Shown here one piece after another: positions 1-62,064 of a stretch of 64,000 bases of DNA. The stretch is from Penelope pileata (Eukaryota; Chordata; Aves; Galliformes; Cracidae). Position 1 is the stretch's first letter, and each line of letters starts with the position of its first letter. The translations under genes and the position numbers were made by a program. The stretch lies in NCBI GenBank assembly GCA_013396635.1, contig WBMW01001574.1, forward strand, positions 124,001 through 188,000, in the 5' to 3' direction. Below the pieces are notes generated by a model that saw nothing but the letters and a program-made list of their open reading frames with translations, made no database searches and was not told where the DNA came from.

Positions 1-3000
1 AATACCCTGAGAGCGAGTGGGCTGGTGGCAGCTGTGCTGCAGCCTCCGTCAGGCTGATGGGAACGGCTGCTGCTGGCAGAGCAGCTCCCTGCCTGGGGCA
101 GTGCCAGCTCTGCACCACGAGCCTGGGCACAGGGGATGGCTGCGCTACCATCTCAGAATGCCCCGGGGCTGAGGCATGACACAAAGCATCCTGGCAGCGT
201 GCAGCAGGGTAGGTGGGCAGGAATGCTGGGACCCATCCTTCCCAGGTGCCTGGGAGAGAGCAGGATGAGCCAGAAGGACCATGGCAGCCCTCCAGGAGCA
301 GCCCTCACTCCCCACCAGACCTCACGCTGAGAGAGGCCCCTGGGGCAGGCTGGGCCCAGGCCTGGCACAGTGGTGCCAGCCCCAGGGTGGGAGGGAGGCT
401 CCTCCTGCAGCCCACCACCAAGCCCTGCAGATTTCCTAACAGCCCAGCATCCACAGAACGTCACAAGCACCACCATCCCAAGACTCAAATGCCACCAGCC
501 ACAGCCCAGGCCCCTGCACCCCAGAGCAGCCAACCCGTCCCTGGGGCCCGTGGTCTGGCAACCCCTGGGCCACAGCCATAGTGGCTGAGAGCAGCATCTC
601 CCAGAGGGACACCCGCACCTTCCCACCGCCAGGAGCCACCCCCAGGGAGCAGGGCCCGAGGCACGAGCTGCCTGAACCATCTCACCTGCTCCTTCCAGGG
701 CTCCGGGACAGGTTGCGCTCGGAGAAGGGAGAGCCTGGAGCACCGCTGCGGCACGGGGCAGGGCCTGGCTGCTGCCAGACATGTTCCCTGGGAAGGGCAA
801 AGTCTTGCAGTGGGTACCAGGCACCTCCCCAAAAGCGCTGCACAAGGGCTCCTCTGTCTGGCAGCTCCAGGATGAAGGAGCCGGGTGTCCCGGCCTGCCT
901 GGGGAAGGGGTGGGGATCTGCTGCGGGAAGCAAGGACAGCCCAGCCCTGAGGGATTGCCTCAGCCCTGCACCTCTTGCTGGGAACCATCTGTGCAGCCTC
1001 AGAGCAGGGCCAGAGACCGCTTGTTGGCAGAGCTCACACAGCCGTACCAGGAGCAAGCTGGGCCCCCGGGGCTGCCCTGCACACCGGCAGAGGCCGGGGA
1101 CACGGGAGTGGTGTGGGGCAGCGGCATAGGGGGGTCCTGGGGAAGGTTGCCCTGCACAGCCAGAGTCCAGGCCTGAAAAAGCAGAGCAGGGGGGTGGGAG
1201 AGACCCTGCTACCCCTCAGCACAGCCCCTCTGGAAAAGCCCCGGGCTCAGCTGGAGAACGGGAGGGCAGCAGCGTTTCCCTGAGCTGGCCCATCAGGTGC
1301 TGACGTGCCTGGCTCACGGCCCGGCAGCTCGCAGCCACACAGCTCCCATGAACGCTGCCTTTCTTCTCCCTGCCGCGCAGCCCTTGGCAGCCCCTCAGCC
1401 TCTCCGGCTGGGGAGGGAGAAGAGCCAAGGTCTGTCTGCCTGTCCCTTTCCCCTTGCCAGGTCCTTCGCAGGGCTGAGGGCCCACGCTGGGGTCTCCCCT
1501 GCTGCATGGGAGAGCACAGCAGACCCTCGACCTGCCAAGGATCCAAGGGGGATGCCCTGCATTACAGGAAAGAACGTGAGGGAGAAAGGCAGAAAGAAGA
1601 GCACCAAGGCCCCTGGCTGTTCCTCGCAGACACCAGCTGTTATATGGTGTTAGGAAACATCCACCCAGCTGGAAACAAGAAAGCCAGCGAGGTCTTGCCA
1701 CAGACCTTTCTCTGGCTGCCAGCAGAACTGCTTCCTGCATCCTGCCCCGGGCTCTGCTGGGCCAGGACAGGCAAGAGCTGTGTCTGCACTGCGGGGCCAA
1801 GCCAGCCCTGCAGCATGACAGCTCCGAGCAGCCCTGCTGCCACGCTGTAGGTGCTCGTCCCCCCGTCCCTGCTCCCAACAGAGCAGTTACGTATCCCCAG
1901 CAGCAAGGCAGCACCACGGACCACTCCTCATTTTCCCAAGCAGGCTGCAAATTAACAGCTCCTCTGCCCACAGCTCCTCTGCACACACAGCAGCCATGCC
2001 AAAGGCAGCAGATGTCCCTGTACCCAGCACAGCGGCCAACACTTGGTTCCTTCTCCTCAACCCAATTTTTTTTTTGAAGTAACTGTTTCAAATTAACCCC
2101 TGTTGCAAGGCTAAACACTAAAATTAACCCCAAAGGTGCAGGGAGATTGTATTGAAGAGCAGCAATGCTCTTGGCAGTCCAGGAATACTAATCAACCTCA
2201 ACACACACTCCAACCCAACTCTTCCCCACACCTCAGGCTTACCTGGGGGTCTATGTGCAGAGCATCTCTATCATCTCCCTAAATGCAGAAAGACTACAGG
2301 CTTGATTAATCATACTTCCTGAAGGAGCTTGCTTTGCTCTGTGGCATACTTGTGCATGAGGCATCACAGTGCAGCTACCAGTGCTGCTTGGACACGGGAC
2401 TGCCTGCCAGGAATTCTCTAGCTGCAAAGACAGATTTCTCCTACTCTGCATTGAGGACTTCACCTGGGGTATGAAGACACCCAAGCATGCGAGACATCCA
2501 CCCTGCCTACAGCCAGCGAGGAGGCAGTTCATCCCTCAGGTGTGGATGAAGATGAGCAGAATCCCTGGGGTGCTGGGTCCTGCTGCAGGATGAGGGGCCC
2601 ACGCTGCGTACACAGGGCAGCAACCCACACCGGAGCCAGCAGCTCAGACAGCAGGCCTGCTTCATTTCTCTCTTGCACTGCGTGCTGAAGATATTCACAG
2701 CCCCTAGAACCATCTTAAATGTGAAGTTTTCTCTTAAAAGCAGAATTGCAGACTAAGGACACCCCTTCTCAGGCTCTCCAGCCTCCACCCATTTTCATCT
2801 ACACATGTACCATACAATTTGAATCCCTTTCCAGTACCATCCCACACATTTCCTTCTTTCTCTAGGCGCTGTCAGGACAGCCCTGGCTCCAGCGTGGTCA
2901 CATTACTCACGCCGCAGCAAGGAGGCTGTGGCAATACTCCTGCATGGATCTGCCACAGGTTCCTCAAAGATAGCAACAGGGTGAATGCTTCCCATTCCTC

Positions 3001-5790
3001 TGCAGATGACGCTGGTGAGGTCAAACGAAACCTACCAACACACCCCCCAGCTACGCTCATTACTGGAACCATGCAACCTTTATCCCACCTGAAGTGTGCC
3101 ACTCTCCACTTACCAGCATGAAAAATCTAAAGCTGCTGAACAACTCTGACAGCAATGCAAAGAAATGAAGAATGATCATGGGAAGAAAAAAGGACTGCTC
3201 TCATTTTTAGCAATACCTCATGTTGTTTGTGTCATACCTAAAACATTACACACTGCACACTGACCTAAGTGCACACACTTGAAGGATCTGTGCAGTGCCC
3301 ACAAATTTATCAGGAAAAAGGTATTAGCACCTTCCCCAACTAGAAAAGCTGGGTCAGGGAGTATCTGGCATTTCAGACTCCGAAGTATAATAATAAGCAA
3401 TCTGTTCAAGGACACCCAGCGTATCAGTGACAAAAGTCCCTGAGTAGAAGAATCTCCTTTCCCTGACAGCTTAGCATGTGAAATTCAAAAGCCAACAGTA
3501 ACTAAAGAGCAGAGCTCTCTGACTCTGCATCCAGGTAAGATTTTCTGATGGCTGCTCTTCTGGCACTGCCCCTTAACGCAGCTGACTCAGGTCTGGGCTT
3601 CAGGCTGGCAGAGTCAACCCGTGGCTCTGTCTCTGCTTTAGTTTAAGAGCCATGCTGCACCGAGTCACTGAATAAAAGAATTCTGCTTAGCACCTCTGAA
3701 GGACACCTGAGAAATTACTGGGTAAACATTAAGGAGATGAGTACCAAAAAAATACTGCTAACAAAAATTAGAAACATGACGAGAATTTCTAAGTTACATT
3801 GCTTTAGATTTTCAATTAGTCTAGAGATTGTCCATTTTGAAAGTAGATTTATTACTTATCAAACTGAAACAACATACAGGCTACCAGAGTCTTGTTTTCA
3901 TCTCATGTTTGCATGAAAAAAACAAACAAACAAAACAAAAAACCAAGCACAACTGCAGACATGCCAGACAGCATGAGCCCAGCTGGAGAACAGAAGAACA
4001 GAGATGCATGGAAGCTTTGGATATGTGACCAGCCGGAGGGCTGCGCTCCTCCAACAGTGCAGGATCAGCTCAGCCCCACCTCCAAGCACGGTGAAGAGAG
4101 AGAAGGAGCACGCAGACTGGATTCTGCTTCTGACAGCACTGCCTCTGCTCACCTGTGGGGGCTGCTGAAGGAGAAAGGTCCCCCAGGCAGCCAGCCACAG
4201 GCAGAAACATTGCTGCCACCAGGTGCTTCACAACGAACACAGTCACCTTTTCAAACCTTATAAAAAATAGTCACTGGTTTGCCAAGCCCATTGTGAATTA
4301 AGGGCAAGCCACAATTTGTTTGTACTAAAAATGCTTTTTATGGATCCAGCCTGAACCAGTCATGGATGGAAGCTTCAAGAAAGGTGAAGTGAGGAGGTCT
4401 GCTGCCTGCAGCATCGCATCTAACGGACCTAGCGAAGGGCCATCAGAGCTCCCAGAGGGGTACTGAGCATGATTTCCTACTGAACACATTCAAGAAGTCC
4501 CTAACTAGCTGATACTGCAGCAGCACCTTGCCCTCACTGGAATGATGCTATCACAGGGATAAACACACTTCTGAAAACAAGTCACTGGAGAAAATTATTA
4601 TCAGTCAAGTTCAAACTACAGGTAACTGAAAGCAAATGTACCTTTGAGACAGACGCTCTGTAAAGAGCTTTTATTGCTACCTTCCAGCCATAAACCCAAT
4701 GTTTTTTTTGACAAGTCAAACGATATAGATCCCCATCCCCAAACATCAGGTCATCAATTTTAAAAGTTCACAGATAGATAGGAGCCAAACCACAGCTCAG
4801 TCACTGCACTGGGGTAACACCTGTTCACAGCTGAACGATGCAGCACAAGCACTGACAGAACACTCGGAGAGGCCCTTTGTCTCGGAGTGCAGGATGGCAG
4901 CGGTTTCCAACACAGTGCAGCCAGCTGACAAGAGCAAAGTTGGGAGCCTGCAGAGAACAGCAGAACAAAGCTCCTGCTCCAGAACAAACGCTAGGCATAG
5001 AAGCTCTTGAAAGTCATTGAATGCTGTTAGAGGTGGGTAGCAAAACCTGCTGCAGTTGAAAAGCAACACTCCAAACAAACCCAGCTGTTTTGTACTAAGT
5101 CATTAGTTTAGGATGAAGCTGCTTAGAGCCAGGTGTTTGTAACACAGGTAGCACACAGCACCTAGAAGGTGCACTTGAGTTACACGGCAGTTTGAGAAGA
5201 AAGCCTGAACTCGGGCATCCTTTTCCCCCTGGAGGGAGAACGGTAGATGACACAAAGAACATGTTTTCAGTAATATGCAGATAGTATTCAGCCTACTTGA
5301 AGTTAATACCAGATCTTACTCAGATATGCTGAAAAAACAAGAGGCAAGTTAGGGCCCTGCCACCTCTTCTCCTTGTTTGCTAACAGCACATTGCTTCAGA
5401 GAGGCTTACGTACAGGCTGTGATGCTGAAGTGCAATTCTGCTTCCATTGTCTAGGCCAGAGCACCCGCAGCTACCGGACTCTGGCCTTAATGGATCCTAG
5501 TTTTACCAACTCAACTACTCCATTCACCAGACAGTGATTTAATACCCTGAGACCAGGAGTTTGGGATACAGAATATTTAAAACAACAACAAAAAAAGACA
5601 CACAAAGGAAAGCTGTTATCTCCTTTCAGAATCTGTTTGAGCCTTCCAATACTGATGAACAAGGTATCCTGCTACAAAAATGGGAAATAGACTCCATACA
5701 AAATTGTGGTTGTGCAAATCTTTGCTACTCCTATCAGCCTCCTGACCCTATAAAAATGTAGGGATAAGTAAGATTTTCTGTATAAAAGTT
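1..5790. other. Intergenic region downstream of KDM4A
   Basis: No exon chain, known protein match or RNA gene can be supported here on either strand. Open frames are short and resemble no family I recognise. The first ~1.9 kb is GC-rich; from ~2.0 kb it becomes AT-rich, like the KDM4A introns. A (CAAA)n-type simple repeat lies at 3916-3942. In human the next gene downstream of KDM4A in the same direction is ST3GAL3, but I find no trace of its signal-anchor exon here, so it probably starts beyond the left edge. Low-copy or decayed transposon remnants cannot be excluded without a repeat search. Confidence 0.6.
3916..3942. repeat. (CAAA)n-type A-rich simple repeat
   Basis: A short A-rich tract of CAAA/CAAAA units directly visible in the sequence, in the intergenic region. 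It could be an old retroposon tail, but no element body is recognisable beside it. Confidence 0.7.
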
Positions 5791-5794
5791 GTAG

Positions 5795-5847
5795 TTTATT
5801 TCTTTTCTGGTCAAGAGTTGTATCACTACACAACACTACATTTTATT
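5795..5847 (-). terminator. KDM4A: Candidate KDM4A poly(A) signals
   Basis: Two minus-strand AATAAA hexamers (TTTATT on the plus strand) lie at 5842-5847 and 5795-5800. They would give a 3'UTR of about 1.6 kb below the stop codon at 7428, within the usual range for a KDM4A transcript. Which is used, or whether a more proximal variant hexamer is used, cannot be told from sequence. Confidence 0.45.
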
Positions 5848-7305
5848 GCTAATCACAAATTGATGCACCGGGCTTTCAGAATAGTTTGGTTTATAGCGTT
5901 CCTATGTAACAACATGAAAAAAATTACAAATCCAGATTTTGCAGACACATTGCTATGTCCCTATAGAAGCAGGGATGCATTAGGTCTGTTTCACTAGAAA
6001 AATCTCCTCTTGAACTGCTTCTGGAGAACGTTACCTTATTCGTCTCCAGCAGAAAAGTCATTCCATCATCCTATGCAAAAAGAAGTTGGCCAATCTGCTC
6101 CACAGCCTAAAATCCCTTTCCTACAGAATGGGAAAGGAACACGTATTTACATGGCTCCTGCTGTGGCGTGTTAATGCTTACATTGCTTGGAGCAAGCTGG
6201 CACACCTTCAAGGTACACCTACCACCCAGCTCAATCCAGGTTCCCATTGCTGAGGTAGCAAGTCCTCTCCGACCCAGCTGAGATGTGCCCTACTTACCCT
6301 TTATAACAACGCTGCAGTAACCTCTGCTATACAGCAGCACAGCAGCTCTCCCACTTCAGAAGAGCACTGCACAGCTCCACAGTAATACATACAGTTCAGT
6401 GCACGCTTGATCTGCCACAGATCCAAATTCAGCTGTTGTAAGCAAAACCCTGTGGCCACACAAAGGGCGGTGCTGCCACAGAAGAGGTACTGCACTGCTT
6501 CAGGTGCTGCTGCCCTGTTACACTCAATACTGTGATGCTTGGATTTCAAAAAGGAAGAGTTACAACTCTGTCCCTTTGGTCATTATTGCCTTAGTTGGGG
6601 TGGGAAGAAACTCAAAATAAACTCTTTGGGTGCTAAATGTCTATTGGGAGCTGCTTATTCTTGTTAGAAGGCTGCACTGCGCAGGGCTCCAGACAGATTT
6701 CTTTTGATACCGAGGCACATACAGTTAAACTTATGAGTAATTAAGTCAAAACAAGCATCAGAACAAAAATATCAAATGGTTAAATAATTTGTCCAATAGG
6801 GTTCAGTTTCACATTTCACCTGTTCACACAAGCACCTCCTGTCTGCTTGGATCTGAACAGCCTACAGCTCAACCCTCAGAAAGGAGGTGCTGAGAAACAA
6901 GAGTCTGAAGCTGCTTGCGGCAGAAAGATGGATATAAATACAAAAAGAGGTTCAATATCAAGCACCAGTAATACTGCCTGCTCAAGCCCAGGTGTGGCCA
7001 CCAGGAAGACTCCCAAAAATCAGAAACATTATTCAATTAAAACAATAACTTTGTACTATTCTGCAGCTGCCGAGATTCCTGGCTACAACTCCCAGAGGAG
7101 TTTGCCACCTGTCAAAATTGTCTCTAATAGAAAAGCAAGATGGCTCGACGAGACGAAAGCAGTACCCCCCTCAAGCTGGCTTATTCAGTAAGGACCCAAC
7201 TTCAGAGGAGGAGTCTGCAGGCATCAGCTTCAGCAAATGGGATCTGTTCCACTATCCAACGGCTGCCTTTCAGCTAGTGCAGAGCATCAGCTTTATAGCT
7301 TCCTT

Positions 7306-7330
7306 AAAACAAAACAAAACAAAACAAAAA
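7306..7330. repeat. (AAAAC)n simple repeat
   Basis: About five AAAAC units in tandem, within the presumed KDM4A 3'UTR about 100 bases beyond the stop codon. Length-polymorphic tracts of this type are common; no function is implied. Confidence 0.8.
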
Positions 7331-7427
7331 ACCCCTGGATTTGAAGTGTCCAAATATGGCCTGTTGTACTGGAGCGTTTAAATCCTTGGGGGAGGTGGGC
7401 ATCTTCTTCCTCTGCCACAGGCAGTGC

Positions 7428-28732
<21,305 letters not shown>

Positions 28733-28792
28733 GGTGCGGGGCGGCCGCTGCACGGAGGAAGGGGTGGGGGGAGTGGGCGTAGTCACGCCACG

Positions 28793-28866
28793 NNNNNNNN
28801 NNNNNNNNNNNNNNNNNNNNNNNNNNNNNNNNNNNNNNNNNNNNNNNNNNNNNNNNNNNNNNNNNN
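28793..28866. other. Assembly gap (N run)
   Basis: 74 undetermined bases in the middle of the CpG island, between the start-codon exon of KDM4A and its promoter. GC-rich bird promoters are often missed by sequencing. The gap may be of arbitrary length and may hide non-coding exon 1 or its splice donor. Confidence 0.99.
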
Positions 28867-29060
28867 CCTCCCCGCCTCCGCCGCCGCAGCCAATCGCTGC
28901 CCGCCGTCCCTCTCGCAGCCAATACGAATTCGACGTCCGGTCGGGGCGGGCCAGCGAATCAGGAGGCCGAGAGAGGGGCGGTTGCTAGGCGGACGGTGGC
29001 CGGGCGGGCGGCGGTCGCTAGGGGGCGGTTGCTAGGGGGCCGAGGCCTACTCGGGGCGGC
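28867..29060 (-). promoter_or_regulatory. KDM4A: KDM4A CpG-island promoter
   Basis: Dense CpG and G+C with no TATA box visible. Two CCAAT boxes (plus-strand orientation) at 28890-28894 and 28919-28923. Three GGTTGCTAGG-like motifs follow at about 28979-28989, 29012-29022 and 29027-29036; they resemble half-sites of the RFX X-box. GC-box-like GGGGCGGG is at ~28943. Position directly upstream of KDM4A makes it the likely promoter; the exact start site is not determinable. Confidence 0.7.
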
Positions 29061-31790
29061 CGGGCCGGGAGCCCCGCGCCACGCCTGAGGCCCGCAGCCC
29101 TCACAGCGGCCTCTGCTCTGCCTCGGCAGCGGGCCGGGCTCCCTCACAGCCGCTCGGTGCGAACGGGTGTCACAGCATTAGCACGCAGGAGGCCCGTGCT
29201 GATGGAACACTAGTGGTACCCCCACCACCTCGGCGTGTGAGCAGTCATAGCGTAACAGGAGCTGGAAGGGGGAGCTTGGCACTGCCCAACACTGAAGGCT
29301 GCGAGTGCTGCTGTGTGCAATCCTGGCCTCCCAGCTGTGCCGTGATCCATTACTCGAGAAGGACCAATGTTCTAATGCCAGGAGACACATGGTGCTCTCC
29401 TCATGCTGACAAATGCCACCCGCAGAGGTGTGTGGGCAGGAAGGCTTGGTGACATGGAGCTGTCGCTGCGGACTGAGATTCCTTATTAAAAGTGGCAACA
29501 GGGCAACAAGCAGCCCTAATCGGTGCCATTGGAGTTTTTCCAGCTCTCAGACATGACCCAGGTCAGAACAGGAGGAAAAAAAGTTCAACAGAAAAAAAGC
29601 CTCTCACTGGGCAACTTTGCAATGTCGCTGAGGCCAAGGAAAGCCAGGACGGGGGGGGGAGGGGGGGCAGAGGGGGAAGGAGCTGCTGAGCTGCTGTGCA
29701 GGGTAAGCTCAGGTTTGCTTGGTGGTGCAGCTGTTTCTTTTCCTTAGCTAACAGCTGTTTTGCCCTTGAAAACAAACAAAGCAAACAAAAAAATGGAGTC
29801 CCGAAAGGCAAATTTTGGAGCAGTTTATTATTTAGTATCACTAGGAAGCAGGTGATGCCCAGAAAGGGCTCACACAGCACTCTTCTTACAGGTACCACTG
29901 GAATGAGTAAAAATTAATAAGAGCACAGGAGCACCTCGGTGCCCATTAAGCCACCTCTGCCTGGCTGCCATTTAGCTGCTGCCCCACCTGCCAACCTGCT
30001 CACTTTCTGCACATCGTGCCCTTTACTAGCTGCAGATCTGAGTGTGCTTTAGGTAAAACCAAAGAATGGAAAAATTTCATTAGGAAAAAAACCGACACAA
30101 CGGCATTAACTCCCCAGTGCCACTGCTCAGTGCAAATAGGATCAGTCTGTAAGAGAGGTTCCAAAAGAAAGAGGCCAAATGCCTCCTTGCTGCAGCACCT
30201 CGGGACCGCTCGCTGAGGGTTTGGAGCACGGTGCATTCAGGCTGAGTATCAGGGGGAGGGAGCGACCTCAGACTGCTACCAAAGAAAATGGGACAAAACC
30301 TGCCAGCCAGGATAAATGGTTTTTGGCCAGGGAAAGCTGAGGAATGCAGCCCAGGCATGACAGTGCCAAGCACCAGGCACAGGCGGCGTGGCTCATCTGC
30401 CTGCAGCATGGCACAAGCCATTGTGCTGGCCCGAGGGTGGGCATCACTGTCTGTCAAGGGTATGTGATTAGTCATTTATTATTTCCCCCGTTTTTTTCTG
30501 AGATATGCTGAGATAAATGGAAATAAATGTTAAAGGAATACGTGCTCTCAAACTGCTGTTTGTTCCCAGTGTGGTCCATGCTGAGATGATGATTCTCTGC
30601 CTCTCCTCTTTCTCCCCAGCCCATCGGTAATGCCTGCCAAAATCATGCCTCGCACGCAGCAAGTAGAGAAGTGCAGCCTGCAGAGGAGGTGAGTTGGGAA
30701 TGTTCTGTCCCACTGTATTTTCCCTGGGTTGGTTGTGAAGGGTTTGGGCTAAGAACAAGTTATCAAAAGGGGAGGGAAGCCCCAAGCGCTCTTACAGGAT
30801 GTGTGCACGTACAGAGGTTTCCTGGCAACCGGTGTTTACACTGACAGCAGTCACTGCACTGGAAGCCACCCACGGACCGATGGTTCGTGCTGTGCTGAAA
30901 GCACTGTCAGCTGCAGTTCAGTGGCACAGCCAAAGCATTCTGGCTGCAGCACAGGTGGGTGCTTGCTACCTGCTTTCCAGCTGGCCAGCTTCCTAAAACA
31001 CAATGGTTAGCATAGCGTCTTTCCTCCCCAAACACACCCACGTACGAGCAGGTGTATGCTCGACCTCGTAGCCTTGCCACTGGGGGCCCTGGCAGTGATG
31101 CAAAGCAGAGCTCCCCAGTGCCAGCCCTGCTGGCATGTGCCTGTGCACACACGCCTGTGCATGCGCTTTGCATCACAAGGACAGGGGCTCGCTTTGCCCT
31201 AGGATCCACATCCTGGAGTGGTACTACCCCACAGCAGAGTGAGGGCAGGGCTCCACCAACCTCAGGTCACCCCTGGGGAAGTGCTGGGTTTGAACTTGAG
31301 GGAGAAGTGCTGCTTTGCATCTGGCACCTGCTCAGGTGCCAGTCTGACCCAGCAGGAAACGTGTGCCCGAGCTCCAAAGGCAGCACGCTCTCAATGAGAG
31401 GATGCCCAGAATCCCATCCCACACTGCTCTCCAGCAGTCCCCAGGTCAGAGCTGGCTGCAGACCATACACAGAGCAGGCACAACCACACACAACGTGCCT
31501 GAAGCAGTTCCACACCTGAACATACCCCAGCACTGCTCTGCGGCCAGGGGCCGGGCGGTGGTTTCACTGCCCAGCAGTACTTTGCATATGCAGCTGAGCT
31601 CAGTGCCGCAGAATGGCATTACTGCAGCGTTGTCACAGGAGGTCCCCAAGCAGGGGGCTCTGTGGGAGGTGTGGGGCACCCATGTGGCTGTGGAAAGGGC
31701 CTCTCTGGCAACAGTCAGGGGAGCGTGCCCATCCATCACCGAGGGATTCTACCGCTTCTTATTGCTGAAGAAACAGACAGCAAAGCCAGC
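29061..31790. other. Intergenic region between PTPRF and KDM4A
   Basis: About 2.7 kb separating the PTPRF 3' end from the KDM4A promoter. The left end is still CpG-island sequence to ~29.15 kb. A G-rich tract lies at 29652-29681. Open frames are short, start and stop at random and match no family I know. No tRNA or other RNA gene seen. A divergent non-coding transcript from the island is possible but unsupported. Confidence 0.65.
29652..29681 (+). repeat. G-rich tract with quadruplex potential
   Basis: Runs of nine, seven and five G separated by single or few bases on the plus strand. Such runs can fold as a G-quadruplex. It lies about 0.8 kb upstream of the KDM4A promoter. Confidence 0.6.
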
Positions 31791-31794
31791 TTGT

Positions 31795-33390
31795 ATGAAA
31801 CCCGATTATTCAAATTTATTAACATCAAGAATTATGCAATGATGCTGTAGATTTTTTTTTTTATTAACAAATAGAAAACAGACTGTATACAACAGTGACC
31901 CCTACAGCACTATGCATCCACAAGGTAAAAATGAATGTGTCCTCCAACATTACCAACCCTGGATTGCTGATTTCAACATAGCTTGGATTCTTAACATTCG
32001 GAATACATGTGATAATACAATTAGATACCCTTCCACCACCTTTATTCATAACTCAATGCACTCGAAAGAGGGCTGCTCACTCTGTCTTTAGTGCAAGCGT
32101 GATATAATAAGGAGTATTAATATATAGTACCATTAAATTAAGTCCAGTAGTCTTGCCACATTGGTTCATTAGAACGTCCTGAAGTAGCGGAAAGTACAAT
32201 ATCCTAATGACTTTTAACATTTGCAGGATAGCAGAAATTATAGATACACCCAACCTCTGAAGCCATGTGTACTCCCCTCCCCTTCCCTGCAGTACCCTGC
32301 TTTCCAGAGAGAGCCTGCTCGGCTCTGCTCTGGGAACAGCTGGGGTTGTGCTCCTCGAAAAATGCTCCAATGCACTTCATTGGTGAGAGGTGACAGGATG
32401 GCGCTTGCACGCACAGAACCATGGGACTAACGAAAAGGGCCGTGTCTTGCTTTTTACGCCCTAGCCCTGGGGACGTGTGGGACCTGCTCGCTTCTCCTGT
32501 CCCCTTCCCAGCAAGACACAAAAAGAGGCCCCAAGGCCGGGAGCCCAGGATTTCAGTTCTCACAAACAAGGTGATGACAACTCACGTCGTATCGGGATCT
32601 GCCAATAGGCACGGTCACTGGATTGGTTTAACACGCTTTGTAATCGGACTGAAGAGTTTCCAGCTGACAAACGGGACCGCTTCTCCAGCGACCCCACATG
32701 CCCTCCCAAACCTACTCAGGAAATAATGGGGGAAGGGAAAGGCTAAAAAAATAATTGGTAGCTTCGGTCCAGTTCCATGAAATTTCATATTCTACAGAGA
32801 ATTAAAAAGCAGCCTAAGGGGGATGGAGCCGGGCAGGAACCACAAGCCAGCTGCTGCGAATTACCAAGGAAGCTGCACTAAAATGGGCAGAACCAGCAGT
32901 GACTGGGCTGAAATAAACACAGGGCAGTAAAAAATGTTAAAGCAAAAGGAAATTAAAAAAAAAAACCCAACTCCCAAAGGTTTGGTGGGTCCAGTTCTGC
33001 CTCGGCAAAACATTAAGACTTGCAAAAAAATAAAAAATAAAGAGAGAGGAGATTATAAAAACCACTAGTAACTATTTTACATGTTTAAAAAAAAGATCCC
33101 ATTCCACCCACCTAAAGCCTCGCTGTGAAATGCAGTCGCGTGAGAGAGGGCGAGAGATGCACATGAGCAGAAATGCAGCCAGAGACTGGAAATGCTTTTG
33201 GAGTCGGATTCCCTCGTTTGGCGCTGGGGCGAAGTTCCTAAATGTCGTGGTCAGAACTGGTTGGCGTAGAGATCTGCTGCCTGGGCAGCACCTCCATCTG
33301 TACAGAAGGACTGAGGAATGGGCGGCTCTGGCTCAGAGGGACCCGTCTCCACTCCTAGACATCCCCACCGCGACTGGAGGAAAGCACTAG
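31795..33390 (-). other. PTPRF: Probable PTPRF 3' untranslated region
   Basis: Follows the PTPRF stop codon directly. The distal 31.8-32.3 kb part is AT-rich and free of coding potential, unlike the flanking GC-rich DNA, which suggests a constrained 3'UTR end. The boundary is inferred from poly(A) hexamers. Confidence 0.55.
31815..32046 (-). terminator. PTPRF: Candidate PTPRF poly(A) signals
   Basis: Minus-strand AATAAA hexamers (plus TTTATT) at 32041-32046, 31860-31865 and 31815-31820. They give 3'UTRs of roughly 1.35 to 1.6 kb, in keeping with PTPRF transcripts. The last two sit at the end of an AT-rich block, and sequence composition changes just beyond, so I favour those. Confidence 0.5.

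Positions 33391-62064
<28,674 letters not shown>

Larger units (their letters stand above)
5780..7427 (-). other. KDM4A: Probable KDM4A 3' untranslated region
   Basis: Non-coding stretch directly following the KDM4A stop codon on the minus strand and running to the first AATAAA hexamers near 5.8 kb. It is AT-rich with no competing gene. An (AAAAC)n tract sits at 7306-7330. The distal end is inferred from the poly(A) hexamers only. Confidence 0.5.

Noticed and set aside
1216..2133. 305-codon minus-strand open frame near the left edge
   Set aside because: Cysteine- and tryptophan-rich translation of low-complexity GC-rich DNA with no family resemblance, no splice partners and no match to ST3GAL3 or other expected neighbours.
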